From contig NZ_CP152342.1 of NCBI RefSeq assembly GCF_045291395.1, positions 2,976,001 to 3,040,000 on the forward strand: 64,000 bases of DNA, given 5' to 3'. This document shows, in pieces, positions 1 to 7,545 of this stretch. Each line of letters opens with the position of its first letter. The stretch's first letter is position 1. The stretch comes from MR-S7 sp000400995 (GTDB taxonomy: Bacteria; Pseudomonadota; Gammaproteobacteria; Burkholderiales; Burkholderiaceae_C). A program made the position numbers and the translations under genes. Below the pieces are notes generated by a model, which worked only from the letters and a program-made list of their open reading frames with translations, did not search any database and had not been told where the DNA came from.

Positions 1-933
1 CTGGCCACGCTGGACGTGCTGTGCGCGCTGGCCGAGCGCTCGCTCACCTTGAACTGGTGCGCGCCACAGTTCGTGGGTGAGCCGTGCATCGACATCGAGG
101 CCGGCCGCCACCCGGTGGTGGAAGCGCGGCTGCAGGAGACCTCCAGCGGCGCCTTCATCCCCAACCACACGCGGCTGAACGCCAACACGCGCATGCAGAT
201 CATCACCGGCCCCAACATGGGCGGCAAATCGACCTACATGCGGCAGGTGGCGCTGATCGTGCTGCTGGCCAGCATGGGCAGCCACGTTCCCGCCGCCGCA
301 TGCCGGCTGGGGCCCACCGACGCCATCCACACGCGCATCGGCGCGGCGGACGACCTGGCCAACGCGCAGTCCACCTTCATGCTGGAGATGACCGAGGCCG
401 CGCAGATCCTGCACGGCGCCACGCCGCACAGCCTGGTGCTCATGGACGAGATCGGCCGCGGCACCAGCACCTTCGACGGCTTGGCCCTGGCCAGCGGCAT
501 CGCCACCCACCTGCACGACCGCACCAAGGCCTTCACGCTGTTCGCCACGCACTACTTCGAGCTGACGGAGCTGTCGGCGCGCCACCAGCATGCCGTGAAC
601 GTGCACGTGGGCGCGGCCGAGGCGGGCGCGGACATCGTCTTCCTGCACGAGATCCAGCCCGGTCCGGCCAGCCGCAGCTACGGCATCCAGGTGGCCAAGC
701 TGGCGGGCGTGCCCGCCGCCGTGCTGAACCATGCGCGCCACACGCTGGCCGCGCTGGAGGAGCGCGCGGGCGAGGACGATCTGCAGGTGGACCTGTTCGC
801 GCCGCCGCCCACGCCCGAGATGCAGGCCGCCAGCCCCGTGGAAACCGCCCTGGCGCAGATCAACCCCGACCAGCTGTCCCCGCGCGAGGCGCTGGACGCG
901 CTCTACCAGCTCAAGCGGCTGTCCCCGGGCTGA
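1..933 (+). CDS. mutS: DNA mismatch repair protein MutS, C-terminal part (5' end outside window)
   Basis: This is the ATPase and C-terminal part of MutS, which recognises mismatches and recruits MutL in methyl-independent or methyl-directed mismatch repair. The frame is open from base 1, so the N-terminal mismatch-binding, connector and most lever domains lie outside the window. Visible motifs are the Walker A loop GPNMGGKST near base 210, the Q-loop/signature region with STFMLEM, Walker B with LVLMDEIGRGTS, and the FATHYFELT switch segment. A short Pro-rich linker then leads to the C-terminal tail that ends LYQLKRLSPG, typical of the MutS tetramerisation end. The gene converges on the haemoglobin-fusion gene, with only about 20 bp between the two stops. 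MutS identity is very secure. Confidence 0.97.
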   Translation: MATLDVLCALAERSLTLNWCAPQFVGEPCIDIEAGRHPVVEARLQETSSGAFIPNHTRLNANTRMQIITGPNMGGKSTYMRQVALIVLLASMGSHVPAAACRLGPTDAIHTRIGAADDLANAQSTFMLEMTEAAQILHGATPHSLVLMDEIGRGTSTFDGLALASGIATHLHDRTKAFTLFATHYFELTELSARHQHAVNVHVGAAEAGADIVFLHEIQPGPASRSYGIQVAKLAGVPAAVLNHARHTLAALEERAGEDDLQVDLFAPPPTPEMQAASPVETALAQINPDQLSPREALDALYQLKRLSPG

Positions 934-935
934 GC

Positions 936-950
936 GCCCGCGGCGCGGGC
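936..950. terminator. Short GC hairpin between two convergent genes
   Basis: A 7-bp inverted repeat GCCCGCG/CGCGGGC with almost no loop lies between the mutS stop and the stop of the convergent haemoglobin-fusion gene. There is no T-tract on either side, so it is only a weak candidate for a bidirectional terminator. Confidence 0.3.
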
Positions 951-954
951 CCGG

Positions 955-1647
955 TCAGCGGTGGAAGTCGATCTGGAAAGCGCCTTCCGCCACGAAGGTC
1001 ACGTGGTGGGGCACCTGGGGCTCCACCACCAGCTGCTCCCCTGCATCCAGCAGGAGGGTGCGCGGCGGCTGGGCATCGAGGGTGAACACTAGCGCGCCGC
1101 TGTGCACGCGCAACAGCCCCCACGTGCCCGCCTTGATGGAGTGCGCGGCCTTGAACGCGGCCGGCAGGTTCGCCGGGGTGAAGACCGGCGAGCGCTTGTA
1201 GCTCGACAGCCCCGCGGGCATGTCGCGCAGCCAGGCGCTGGCGGGGTTGTGCTTCTGGTAGTTCTGCCACAGCGTGGAGGCCATGCGCCGGGCCATGGCG
1301 TCCACGGTGTCCTTGAGCGCGGGCACCTGCAGCTCGCCGGTGGTGCAGTGGAACAGCTCCAGCCAGCGCTCGAAATGCGCCCAGCCCAGGCCCGGCAGCC
1401 GGGCATGCTTGGGCATGGGGCTGCCGTCGAAGCCTTCCTTCTTCAGCACCAGCCACAGCCAGAAGTCCACGAGCGTTTCCAGGTGGGCGTCCCAGTCATC
1501 GACGTGCGACTCGAAGAGCGGCGCCAGCAGCGGGTCCTGGCGCACACGGGCGTAGAAGGTGTGCACCAGGCGCCGCAGATCGGCCTCGGTGACGGCGGCG
1601 GGGGAAGTGGCGGCAGAGGCTGTGGGTGAAGCGGTGGGTGAATGCAT
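955..1647 (-). CDS. Group III truncated haemoglobin fused to a DUF1971 (YeaR/TehB-like) domain
   Basis: The 230-aa product has two domains. Residues ~20-150 look like a group III truncated haemoglobin (VHTFYARVRQDPLLAPLF, then HARLPGL and HFERWLELF around the proximal-histidine region). Residues ~150-230 match DUF1971, the small beta-barrel of E. coli YeaR and of some TehB proteins (SPVFTPANLPAAF, KAGTWGLLRV, PQVPHHVTF). Truncated haemoglobins bind O2 or NO. YeaR is induced by nitrate and NO, so the fusion suggests a role in nitrosative stress; that is inference. I chose ATG 1647 because AGGA lies about nine bases upstream; a longer frame begins at a TTG (1710) that falls inside the regulatory dyad. 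The gene adjoins a Dnr-like regulator on the same strand and has its own promoter site. Confidence 0.85.
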   Translation of the reverse strand: MHSPTASPTASAATSPAAVTEADLRRLVHTFYARVRQDPLLAPLFESHVDDWDAHLETLVDFWLWLVLKKEGFDGSPMPKHARLPGLGWAHFERWLELFHCTTGELQVPALKDTVDAMARRMASTLWQNYQKHNPASAWLRDMPAGLSSYKRSPVFTPANLPAAFKAAHSIKAGTWGLLRVHSGALVFTLDAQPPRTLLLDAGEQLVVEPQVPHHVTFVAEGAFQIDFHR

Positions 1648-1667
1648 GGCGGCGGTCCTGTCCGCGC

Positions 1668-1709
1668 ATTCTCGGCAGCCGCCGCGCAGCGGCCCAATGA
1701 CAAAGGTCA
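1668..1709 (-). promoter_or_regulatory. FNR/Dnr-type dyad plus -10 element for the haemoglobin-fusion gene
   Basis: On the minus strand the dyad TTGACCTTTGTCAT (1696-1709) fits the FNR/Dnr class (TTGAN6TCAA-like). A GAGAAT -10 candidate (1668-1673) is centred 32 bp downstream, the spacing expected for a class II activator centred at -41.5. An almost identical dyad lies upstream of the regulator gene at 2417-2430. The assignment rests on pattern and spacing only. Confidence 0.6.
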
Positions 1710-1716
1710 AGCCGTT

Positions 1717-2391
1717 TCAGAACGCACGCACGGCGCCGTGCGTCAACTGCTGCAGATAGCAGCGGTCGTTGATCGCCCACTCCCGCCCGCGCCCGGCCAC
1801 ATAGCCGCGCGCCTGCCAGTCGGACAGCAGCCGGTTCAGCGTCTCCGCGCGCACGCCCAACCGTGAGGCCAGCTGGCGCTGGCTCAGCGGCAGTTGCAGG
1901 GTGCGGCCCTGCTGGTCGCTCAGCCGCAGCAGGTAGAGCGCCAGCCGCTGCGGCGCGGAGCTGGCGGTGAGCCACTCCACCTCGTTGACGCGCTGGTAGA
2001 CCGCCGCGCCCATCATGCGCAGCATGCGCAGCGCCAGACCGGGGTGGCTCAGGCAGGCGGCGCTCAGGGGATCGCGTTCCAGGCGCAGGCACAGGGCCGT
2101 GTCCTGGCCGCGCGCGTTCATGGGATAGCGGCCGTGCTCCATGAACATGGCCGCGATGGCGACGAGGTGCCCCCGCCCGAAGACGCTGAACACGCGGTCC
2201 TCCCCGTCGATGCCGTGGCGCAGGACTTCGACTTGGCCCTGCACGACCCAGTAGTAGTGGCCTGCCGGATCGCCTTCCCGGAAGAGGTATTCGCCGCATC
2301 CGAACTCGCGCAAGACACACCCATCCGCCAGGCGGGCCAGGGCCTCGTCGGGCAGGTCGGCGAACAGGGGCACGGCGCGCAGCCCATGCAT
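1717..2391 (-). CDS. Crp/Fnr-family transcription regulator, Dnr/NnrR-like
   Basis: A cAMP-binding-type beta-roll (VLREFGCGEYLFREGD, YYWVVQGQVEVL) is followed by the long dimer helix and a winged helix. The recognition helix reads RAETLNRLLSD: the Glu and Arg of the FNR E-x-x-S-R motif are kept, consistent with TTGA half-sites. The N-terminal Cys cluster that holds the FNR iron-sulphur cluster is absent, so this resembles the Dnr/NnrR group that senses NO through haem rather than FNR itself. I use the ATG at 2391 (224 aa), which leaves the 2417-2430 dyad upstream. ATGs at 2430 and 2451 and a TTG at 2472 are in frame, and none has a convincing ribosome-binding site. It probably controls the haemoglobin gene behind it and itself. 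Confidence 0.85.
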   Translation of the reverse strand: MHGLRAVPLFADLPDEALARLADGCVLREFGCGEYLFREGDPAGHYYWVVQGQVEVLRHGIDGEDRVFSVFGRGHLVAIAAMFMEHGRYPMNARGQDTALCLRLERDPLSAACLSHPGLALRMLRMMGAAVYQRVNEVEWLTASSAPQRLALYLLRLSDQQGRTLQLPLSQRQLASRLGVRAETLNRLLSDWQARGYVAGRGREWAINDRCYLQQLTHGAVRAF

Positions 2392-2416
2392 GGCCTGGTG
2401 TACAGGCTCCAGCGCG

Positions 2417-2430
2417 TTGACTTTTGTCAT
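2417..2430. promoter_or_regulatory. Second FNR/Dnr-type dyad, regulator/uptake-operon intergenic region
   Basis: TTGACTTTTGTCAT differs by one base from the dyad before the haemoglobin gene. It lies between (or just inside, depending on start choice) the divergent regulator and the ABC/TonB operon, so it could serve autoregulation, the operon, or both. No well-spaced -10 was found on either side. Confidence 0.5.
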
Positions 2431-2463
2431 TGGGGTGTGCAAGGGGTTCATGCAACCATTGAA

Positions 2464-2478
2464 TGATAACAATTCTCA
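2464..2478 (+). promoter_or_regulatory. Fur-like box upstream of the ABC/TonB operon
   Basis: TGATAACAATTCTCA matches 12 of the 14 defined positions of the 7-1-7 Fur consensus TGATAATnATTATCA. It ends directly before the chosen start codon at 2480, where bound Fur would block transcription or initiation. This supports iron control of the operon. Confidence 0.6.
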
Positions 2479-2479
2479 A

Positions 2480-3478
2480 ATGAATCGCATGAACCATTTC
2501 TCCGTCGCCACGGCCCGCTGGGTGTTCGCGGGCGCCGCCTCGCTGGCCTCCTGTGCGCTGGCGGCTCCTGCCCTCGGCACGCTGACGCTGGGGGGCCCGG
2601 GCGCCGTGGTGAGCTACCCGCTGATGCACATGGTGGAGACGCAGGCGCTGCGCGCCCATGCGCAGAACGTGGAATTCCGCCTGTGGGAAAGCCACGACCA
2701 GCTCAGCGCCCTGCTGGTGCAGAAGAAGCTGGACTTCAGCGCCGCGCCCACCACGCTGCCCGCCCTGCTGGCCAGCAAGGGGCAGAACACGCGCCTGCTC
2801 AGCGTGTCCGTCTGGGGGCTGGTGTGGCTGGTGAGCACCGACCCCAAGGTCCAGCGCTTCGCGGACCTGGGCGGCGAGGAACTGCTCTCGCCCTTCCAGC
2901 ATGACCTGGGCGACGTGCTGATCGACACCCTGCTCACCGCGCAAGCGCAGGACGGCCAGCCCGCCGTGAAAGTGCGCCGCACCCGCACCGGCCAGGACGC
3001 GATCGCGCTCATGCTCTCCGGCCAGGGCAGGCACGTGGTGCTGGCCGAGCCCATGGCCTCCATGCTGCTGTGGCGCAACCAGCAGCAGAGCGCGCCCCGC
3101 CCCCTGCACCGCGTGCAGAGCCTGGAAGGCGTGTGGGCCACCCAGTTCCCCGCCCAGCCCAGCCTGCCCCAGGCCGGCCTGATGGCCAACGCCACCGTGG
3201 CCGACGACCGCGCGCTTTCCGAAGCCGTGGAGCAGGCCTATGCCGCCTCGGCCCGCTGGTGCAAGGCCCAGGCGCTGGAATGTGCCCGGATCGCCCACAA
3301 GTACCTGCCCCACATGCCCGTGCCCGTACTGCAGCAGGCCATCGAGGTCACGCGGCTGGAAAGCCGCCCGGCCACGGCCGTGCGTGCGCAGCTGCAGGCG
3401 CTCTACACCCTGCTGCAGGCCAAGCACCCCAAGGCCATCGGCAACCGGCTTCCGGCCGACGGGTTCTACGGGCCATGA
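2480..3478 (+). CDS. ABC transporter substrate-binding protein (NMT1/TauA-like)
   Basis: A periplasmic binding protein of about 332 aa. The start at 2480 (or ATG 2489) gives a clear signal peptide: Lys/Arg-poor N-terminus, a hydrophobic stretch VFAGAASLASCALAA, then the mature protein. The mature sequence has the layout of the NMT1/NitT-TauT binding-protein family (LTLGGPGAVVSYPLMHMVE, KLDFSAAPTTLPALLASKG). Longer in-frame starts from 2390 would run through the regulatory sites and abolish the signal peptide. It is the first gene of a tightly overlapping operon (binding protein, permease, ATPase, 4-TM protein, TonB receptor). The Fur-like box and the receptor suggest that the substrate is an iron or other metal chelate, although this binding-protein family is better known for sulphonates and pyrimidine precursors. 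Confidence 0.85.
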   Translation: MNRMNHFSVATARWVFAGAASLASCALAAPALGTLTLGGPGAVVSYPLMHMVETQALRAHAQNVEFRLWESHDQLSALLVQKKLDFSAAPTTLPALLASKGQNTRLLSVSVWGLVWLVSTDPKVQRFADLGGEELLSPFQHDLGDVLIDTLLTAQAQDGQPAVKVRRTRTGQDAIALMLSGQGRHVVLAEPMASMLLWRNQQQSAPRPLHRVQSLEGVWATQFPAQPSLPQAGLMANATVADDRALSEAVEQAYAASARWCKAQALECARIAHKYLPHMPVPVLQQAIEVTRLESRPATAVRAQLQALYTLLQAKHPKAIGNRLPADGFYGP

Positions 3479-4248
3479 TGCGCGCGCCCACGCTGCGTAC
3501 CTCCCGCGCCTGGGCGGCAGCGGGGCTCGCGGCCATCCTGCTCGCCTGGCACGTCACGGCCGGCTATCTGGGGCCGCTGCTCATGGCCACGCCCCAGGAG
3601 GCGGTGCTGGCCATCGGCCCCCTGGTCGAGAGCGGCCGCTTCTACCCCGCTGCGTCCACCAGCCTGGGCCGCGCCTTCGTCGGCATCGGTACCGGGTGCC
3701 TGTGCGGCTTCGTGCTGGGCCTGGCGGCCGCCGCCCACCCGCGCCTGCGCGGCGCGCTGGAGCCGCTGCGCTGGCTGCTCATGGCCATCCCGTCCGTGGT
3801 GGTCGTGCTGCTGGCCATGCTGTGGTTCGGGCTGGGCTCGTCCATGGTGGTCTTCCTCGCGGCGCTGATGACCGCGCCGGGACTGTACGTGAACACGGTC
3901 AAGGGCATGCTGCAGGTGGACCGGCAGCTGCTGGAGATGACACACGTCTACCGCTTCGGCTTGTGGCTGCGGCTGCGCCACCTCTACATCCCCGCGCTGA
4001 CCGCACCGCTGAGCGCTGCCCTGCTGATCGCCGTGAACGGCGGCATCCGCCTGGTGGTCATGGCCGAGGTGCTGGGCGCCGACAGCGGCGTGGGCCACGC
4101 GCTGGCCAATGCGCGCGCCACGTTCGACAGCGCCGAGCTGTATGCCTGGGTGCTGCTGATCCTGGCCTTCGTCGGCGTGCTGGAGCTGGCGCTCATCCAG
4201 CCGCTGCAGCGCACGCTGGGCCGCTGGCAGGAGCTGCGCGATGCTTGA
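3475..4248 (+). CDS. ABC transporter permease (SsuC/TauC-like)
   Basis: A 257-aa inner-membrane permease with about six hydrophobic segments of the BPD-type family. The cytoplasmic EAA-type loop is recognisable after LLEMTHVYRFGLWLRLRHLYIPALTAPL, and the C-terminal part carries MAEVLGADSGVGHALANA as in SsuC/TauC proteins. The ATG at 3475 overlaps the stop of the binding-protein gene by four bases, and the 3' end overlaps the ATPase start by eight, indicating translational coupling. It would form the channel for the substrate delivered by the upstream binding protein. Confidence 0.9.
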   Translation: MMRAPTLRTSRAWAAAGLAAILLAWHVTAGYLGPLLMATPQEAVLAIGPLVESGRFYPAASTSLGRAFVGIGTGCLCGFVLGLAAAAHPRLRGALEPLRWLLMAIPSVVVVLLAMLWFGLGSSMVVFLAALMTAPGLYVNTVKGMLQVDRQLLEMTHVYRFGLWLRLRHLYIPALTAPLSAALLIAVNGGIRLVVMAEVLGADSGVGHALANARATFDSAELYAWVLLILAFVGVLELALIQPLQRTLGRWQELRDA

Positions 4249-4903
4249 GCTGCACGGACTCGGCCTGCGCTTCGGCGCGCACCAGGTGCTCGAAGGCGTG
4301 GACCTGCGCGTGCAGGCGGGCGAGCGCATCGGCCTGCTGGGTCCCAGCGGCGCCGGCAAGAGCGCGCTGCTGCGCCTGGCCTGCGGCCTGCAAAAGCCCT
4401 CCTGCGGCACGGTGCGCAACGGCTTTTCCCGCACCGTCCTGCTGTTCCAGGAGCCGCGCCTGCTGCCCTGGCGCACCGTGGGCGACAACCTCGCGCTGCC
4501 GCTGCGGGCAGGGGGCATGGCGCCCGGCACGGCCCATGCCCAGGCCCTGCAGTGGCTGGAGCGCGTGGAGCTTCCCGCACGCACCGCCCTGGCCTGGCCG
4601 CGCGAGCTGTCCGGCGGCATGGCGCAGCGCGCCGCGCTGGCCCGCGCGCTGGCCATGGAGCCCGACCTGCTGCTGCTGGACGAGCCCTTCAGCGCGCTGG
4701 ACCCCGCGCTGCGCCGGCGCATGGCAGACCTGTGCGTGGCCGCCCTCGCGGAGAGCGGCGCGGCGCTGCTGTGCGTGAGCCACCACCCGCAAGAGCTCGC
4801 CTGCATGGTGCAGCGCTGCCTGGAAGTGCGCGGCGCCCGGCTGCGGCCCTGGGACGCCGGCGTATCCCCTTTCCCCACGACCGCCCAGGAGCCCACTCCA
4901 TGA
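4241..4903 (+). CDS. ABC transporter ATP-binding protein (SsuB/TauB-like)
   Basis: A 220-aa cytoplasmic ATPase with all canonical motifs: Walker A GPSGAGKS (residues ~35-42), Q-loop FQEPRLLPW (the LPW form typical of nitrate/sulphonate/taurine importers), signature LSGGMAQR, Walker B LLLLDEPFSALD, and the switch His in VSHH. It overlaps the permease gene upstream and shares ATGA with the membrane-protein gene downstream. It energises the importer formed by the preceding two genes. Confidence 0.93.
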   Translation: MLELHGLGLRFGAHQVLEGVDLRVQAGERIGLLGPSGAGKSALLRLACGLQKPSCGTVRNGFSRTVLLFQEPRLLPWRTVGDNLALPLRAGGMAPGTAHAQALQWLERVELPARTALAWPRELSGGMAQRAALARALAMEPDLLLLDEPFSALDPALRRRMADLCVAALAESGAALLCVSHHPQELACMVQRCLEVRGARLRPWDAGVSPFPTTAQEPTP

Positions 4904-5340
4904 CCTACCCCGTCCTGTTGACGATCCACCTGTTCTGCGCCCTGTTCTTCATCGGCACCGTGTTCTTCGAGGTACTGATGCTCGAAGGCATCCGCAAGCA
5001 CCTGCCGCGCGAGGTAATGCGCTCCGTCGAGATCGCCATCGGCAGCCGCGCGCGCAAGATCATGCCCTGGGTTTTGCTGGCGCTGTTCAGTGCGGGCATC
5101 GGCATGGCCTGGATCCGCTACCTGCCCGTGCTGGCCTCACCGCTGTCCAGCCACCTGGGCGCCATGCTGTGGCTCAAGATCGCGCTGGCCACCAGCGTCT
5201 TCGGCCACTTCATCACCGCCATGACGCTGCGCCGGCGCGGCAAGCTGCACAGCCTCCATTTCAAGCGCATCCACCAGAGCGTCTTCGCCCACATGGTGGG
5301 CATCGTCCTGCTCGCCAAGTGGATGTTCTACGCCGGGTGA
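4900..5340 (+). CDS. Four-TM membrane protein, CopD/DUF2269-like, of unknown role
   Basis: A 146-aa integral membrane protein with four predicted helices (YPVLLTIHLFCALFFIGTVFF; IMPWVLLALFSAGIGMAWI; MLWLKIALATSVFGHFI; the C-terminal VFAHMVGIVLLAKWMF). Histidines inside or near the helices (H10 in TIHLF; SSHLG; GHF; AHM) resemble the haem- or copper-binding CopD/DUF2269 group. It is locked into the transport operon by a 4-bp ATGA overlap with the ATPase, so a role in substrate handling, perhaps metal reduction, is plausible but unproven. I cannot name a characterised homologue. Confidence 0.75.
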   Translation: MTYPVLLTIHLFCALFFIGTVFFEVLMLEGIRKHLPREVMRSVEIAIGSRARKIMPWVLLALFSAGIGMAWIRYLPVLASPLSSHLGAMLWLKIALATSVFGHFITAMTLRRRGKLHSLHFKRIHQSVFAHMVGIVLLAKWMFYAG

Positions 5341-5388
5341 CATCCCCTCCCCTTCCCATCCTCCCTCCATCCTTCGCAGTGCACCGCC

Positions 5389-7461
5389 ATGTCCGCAACC
5401 TTCATGAAACGCACCCCCCTGGCCCTCGCCATGCTGGCCCTTCCGTCCCTGGTCCTCGCGCAAGGCGCAGGCGCCGGGCCCACGCTGCCTCCCGTGGTGG
5501 TCAGCGGTGATACGGACAGCGCCACGCCGCTGCTGTCTCCCAGCGCCACCCGCCTGCGCCAGCAGCTGGAGCGCACGCCGGGCGGCGTCAACCTCGTCGC
5601 GCCACAGGAAAAAGTGCGCCTGAACACCCTGCAGGACGCGATCGGCGGCGAGCCCGGCATCGTGGTGCAGGAGTTCTTCGGCGGCCAGGACCAGCCGCGC
5701 CTGAACATCCGCGGCTCGGGCATCCAGAGCAATCCCGTGAACCGCGGCGTACTGCTGCTGCAGGACGGCCTGCCGCTCAACGAGGCGGACGGCTCCTTCG
5801 TCATCAGCACGCTGGAGCCGCGCAACAGCGCGCTGGTCTCCGTGCGGCGCGGCGCCAATGCCCAGAGCGCGGCCGCCAGCACGCTGGGCGGCGAGCTGGA
5901 CTTCCAGTCCGTCGTGGGCGGCCAGGCCAACCACGTACGCCTGGACGCGGGCAGCTTCGGCCGCAAGGGCCTGACCGCCGGCATCGGCGGCCAGGGCGAA
6001 TACTGGGACGGGCGCATCTTCGTCAGCCACGACGAGGCGGATGGCTACCGCCACCACTCGGCCTCCGAGCGCAGCAGCCTGCACGCCAACGCGGGCTGGC
6101 GCTCCTCCGGCATCGAGAACCGCACCTACCTGTCCTACACCGACCTGGGCTTCGACATCCCCAACGTCATTCCCAAGGCGCGCCTGCAGAGCGACCCGCG
6201 CAGCGTCCTGGGCGACTACAACACCCCGGTGGACCAGGCCAACAACATCTACCTGCGCGACCCCAACCGCCAGACCCGGCAGCTGCGCCTGGCCAACCGC
6301 ACGGCCTGGGGCGGCGAGGCGCTCAGCCACACGGTGGGAGTCTACTGGCAAAGCATCGACGACACCTTCACCTCGCCCGCCATGTCCTCCCCCACGGACG
6401 GGCACACCACCGGCCTGCAGTGGACGACGCGCGGCCAGTCCGGCGCGCTGGCCTACCGCGCGGGCCTGGACTGGGCGCGCACGGGCATGCAGCGCGACAT
6501 GCACCCCATCAACGCCGCGGGCCAGCGCCTGCCGGCGGTGGCGCGCTACGACCTGGGCGCGGAGAACCGCAGCGCCAACATCGCCCTGGCCTGGCGCCTG
6601 GCGCCGCGGCTCGAAGCGACCGGCGACCTGCGCTACGTCCAATCCATACGCGATGCGCGCGAACTGGGCTCGGGCAGGCAGCTCGACCAGCAGTGGAACG
6701 CCGCGCTGCCCAAGGTCGGCGTGCTCTGGCAGGCCAGCGATGCCACCCGCGTGTTCGCCAACCTGAGCCGCAGCAGCGAGGCGCCCACGTACTGGGAAAT
6801 CCTCTCGGGCGCCACGATGAACCGCCTGGACCTGCAGCGCGCCTGGACCGCCGAGGTCGGCGCCCGCGGCAGCTACGGCACGGGCCGCGACGCAGGCGAA
6901 TGGTCCGCCAGCGTCTACCGCAGCCACGTGCGCGACGAGTTGATGGAAGTGTTCTCGGACGACGGCACCACCTCGGGCACCTTCAACTACCGCGACCGCA
7001 CTGTCCACCAGGGCGTGGAGCTGGGCGCCAAGGGGCAGGTCGGCTGGGGCGGCACCACCCTGCAATACCAGGCGGCCTACACGTTCAACGACTTCCGCTT
7101 CCGCGCAGGGGAGTACGCGGGCAACCGCATCGCGGGCATTCCCCGCCACCTGCTGCATGCGGAGCTGATGGTCCGCCAGGGCCCCTGGAGCATGGGCCCC
7201 ACGCTGCGCTGGAAGCCCGGCAAGACCCCCACCAACCACGCCAACACCGCCGGCACGGAGCAAGACAGCTACGCCCTGCTCGGCCTGCGCGTGGCCTACC
7301 AGCCCGGCAGCCAGTGGCAGGCCTACGTGAGCGTGGACAACCTGACCGACCGCACCTACGCCAGCGCCTTCGTCATCCGCGGCACGGGCACGGCCGCCAT
7401 GCCCACTTTCCTGTCGGGCAACGGGCGCAGCATCAGCGCCGGCCTGACTTACCGGTTCTGA
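5389..7461 (+). CDS. TonB-dependent outer-membrane receptor
   Basis: A 690-aa receptor. Its signal peptide (TPLALAMLALPSLVLAQ) precedes a plug domain (~residues 50-160: GGVNLVAPQEKVRLNTLQDAIGG, RLNIRGSGIQSNPVNRGVLLLQDGLPL) and a beta-barrel that ends in the classical ISAGLTYRF with terminal Phe for outer-membrane insertion. VVVSGDT near the mature N-terminus is a candidate TonB box. It follows the ABC genes by 48 bp and probably imports the same substrate across the outer membrane. The plug and barrel resemble FecA-like receptors. An ATG five codons downstream (5404) is an alternative start. Confidence 0.93.
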   Translation: MSATFMKRTPLALAMLALPSLVLAQGAGAGPTLPPVVVSGDTDSATPLLSPSATRLRQQLERTPGGVNLVAPQEKVRLNTLQDAIGGEPGIVVQEFFGGQDQPRLNIRGSGIQSNPVNRGVLLLQDGLPLNEADGSFVISTLEPRNSALVSVRRGANAQSAAASTLGGELDFQSVVGGQANHVRLDAGSFGRKGLTAGIGGQGEYWDGRIFVSHDEADGYRHHSASERSSLHANAGWRSSGIENRTYLSYTDLGFDIPNVIPKARLQSDPRSVLGDYNTPVDQANNIYLRDPNRQTRQLRLANRTAWGGEALSHTVGVYWQSIDDTFTSPAMSSPTDGHTTGLQWTTRGQSGALAYRAGLDWARTGMQRDMHPINAAGQRLPAVARYDLGAENRSANIALAWRLAPRLEATGDLRYVQSIRDARELGSGRQLDQQWNAALPKVGVLWQASDATRVFANLSRSSEAPTYWEILSGATMNRLDLQRAWTAEVGARGSYGTGRDAGEWSASVYRSHVRDELMEVFSDDGTTSGTFNYRDRTVHQGVELGAKGQVGWGGTTLQYQAAYTFNDFRFRAGEYAGNRIAGIPRHLLHAELMVRQGPWSMGPTLRWKPGKTPTNHANTAGTEQDSYALLGLRVAYQPGSQWQAYVSVDNLTDRTYASAFVIRGTGTAAMPTFLSGNGRSISAGLTYRF

Positions 7462-7545
7462 ACTGGATGTCAGGTGCTACGCCCGCTTCTCATGTGCTAC
7501 GTGCGGCGCGGGCGAGCCGAACGCCGTATCGATCGCGCCCTGGAA

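Noticed and set aside
7462..7545. Terminator or small gene between the TonB receptor and Bug gene
   Set aside because: Only a weak CGCCCGC/GCGGGCG-like pairing is visible, without T-tract or a coding signal.
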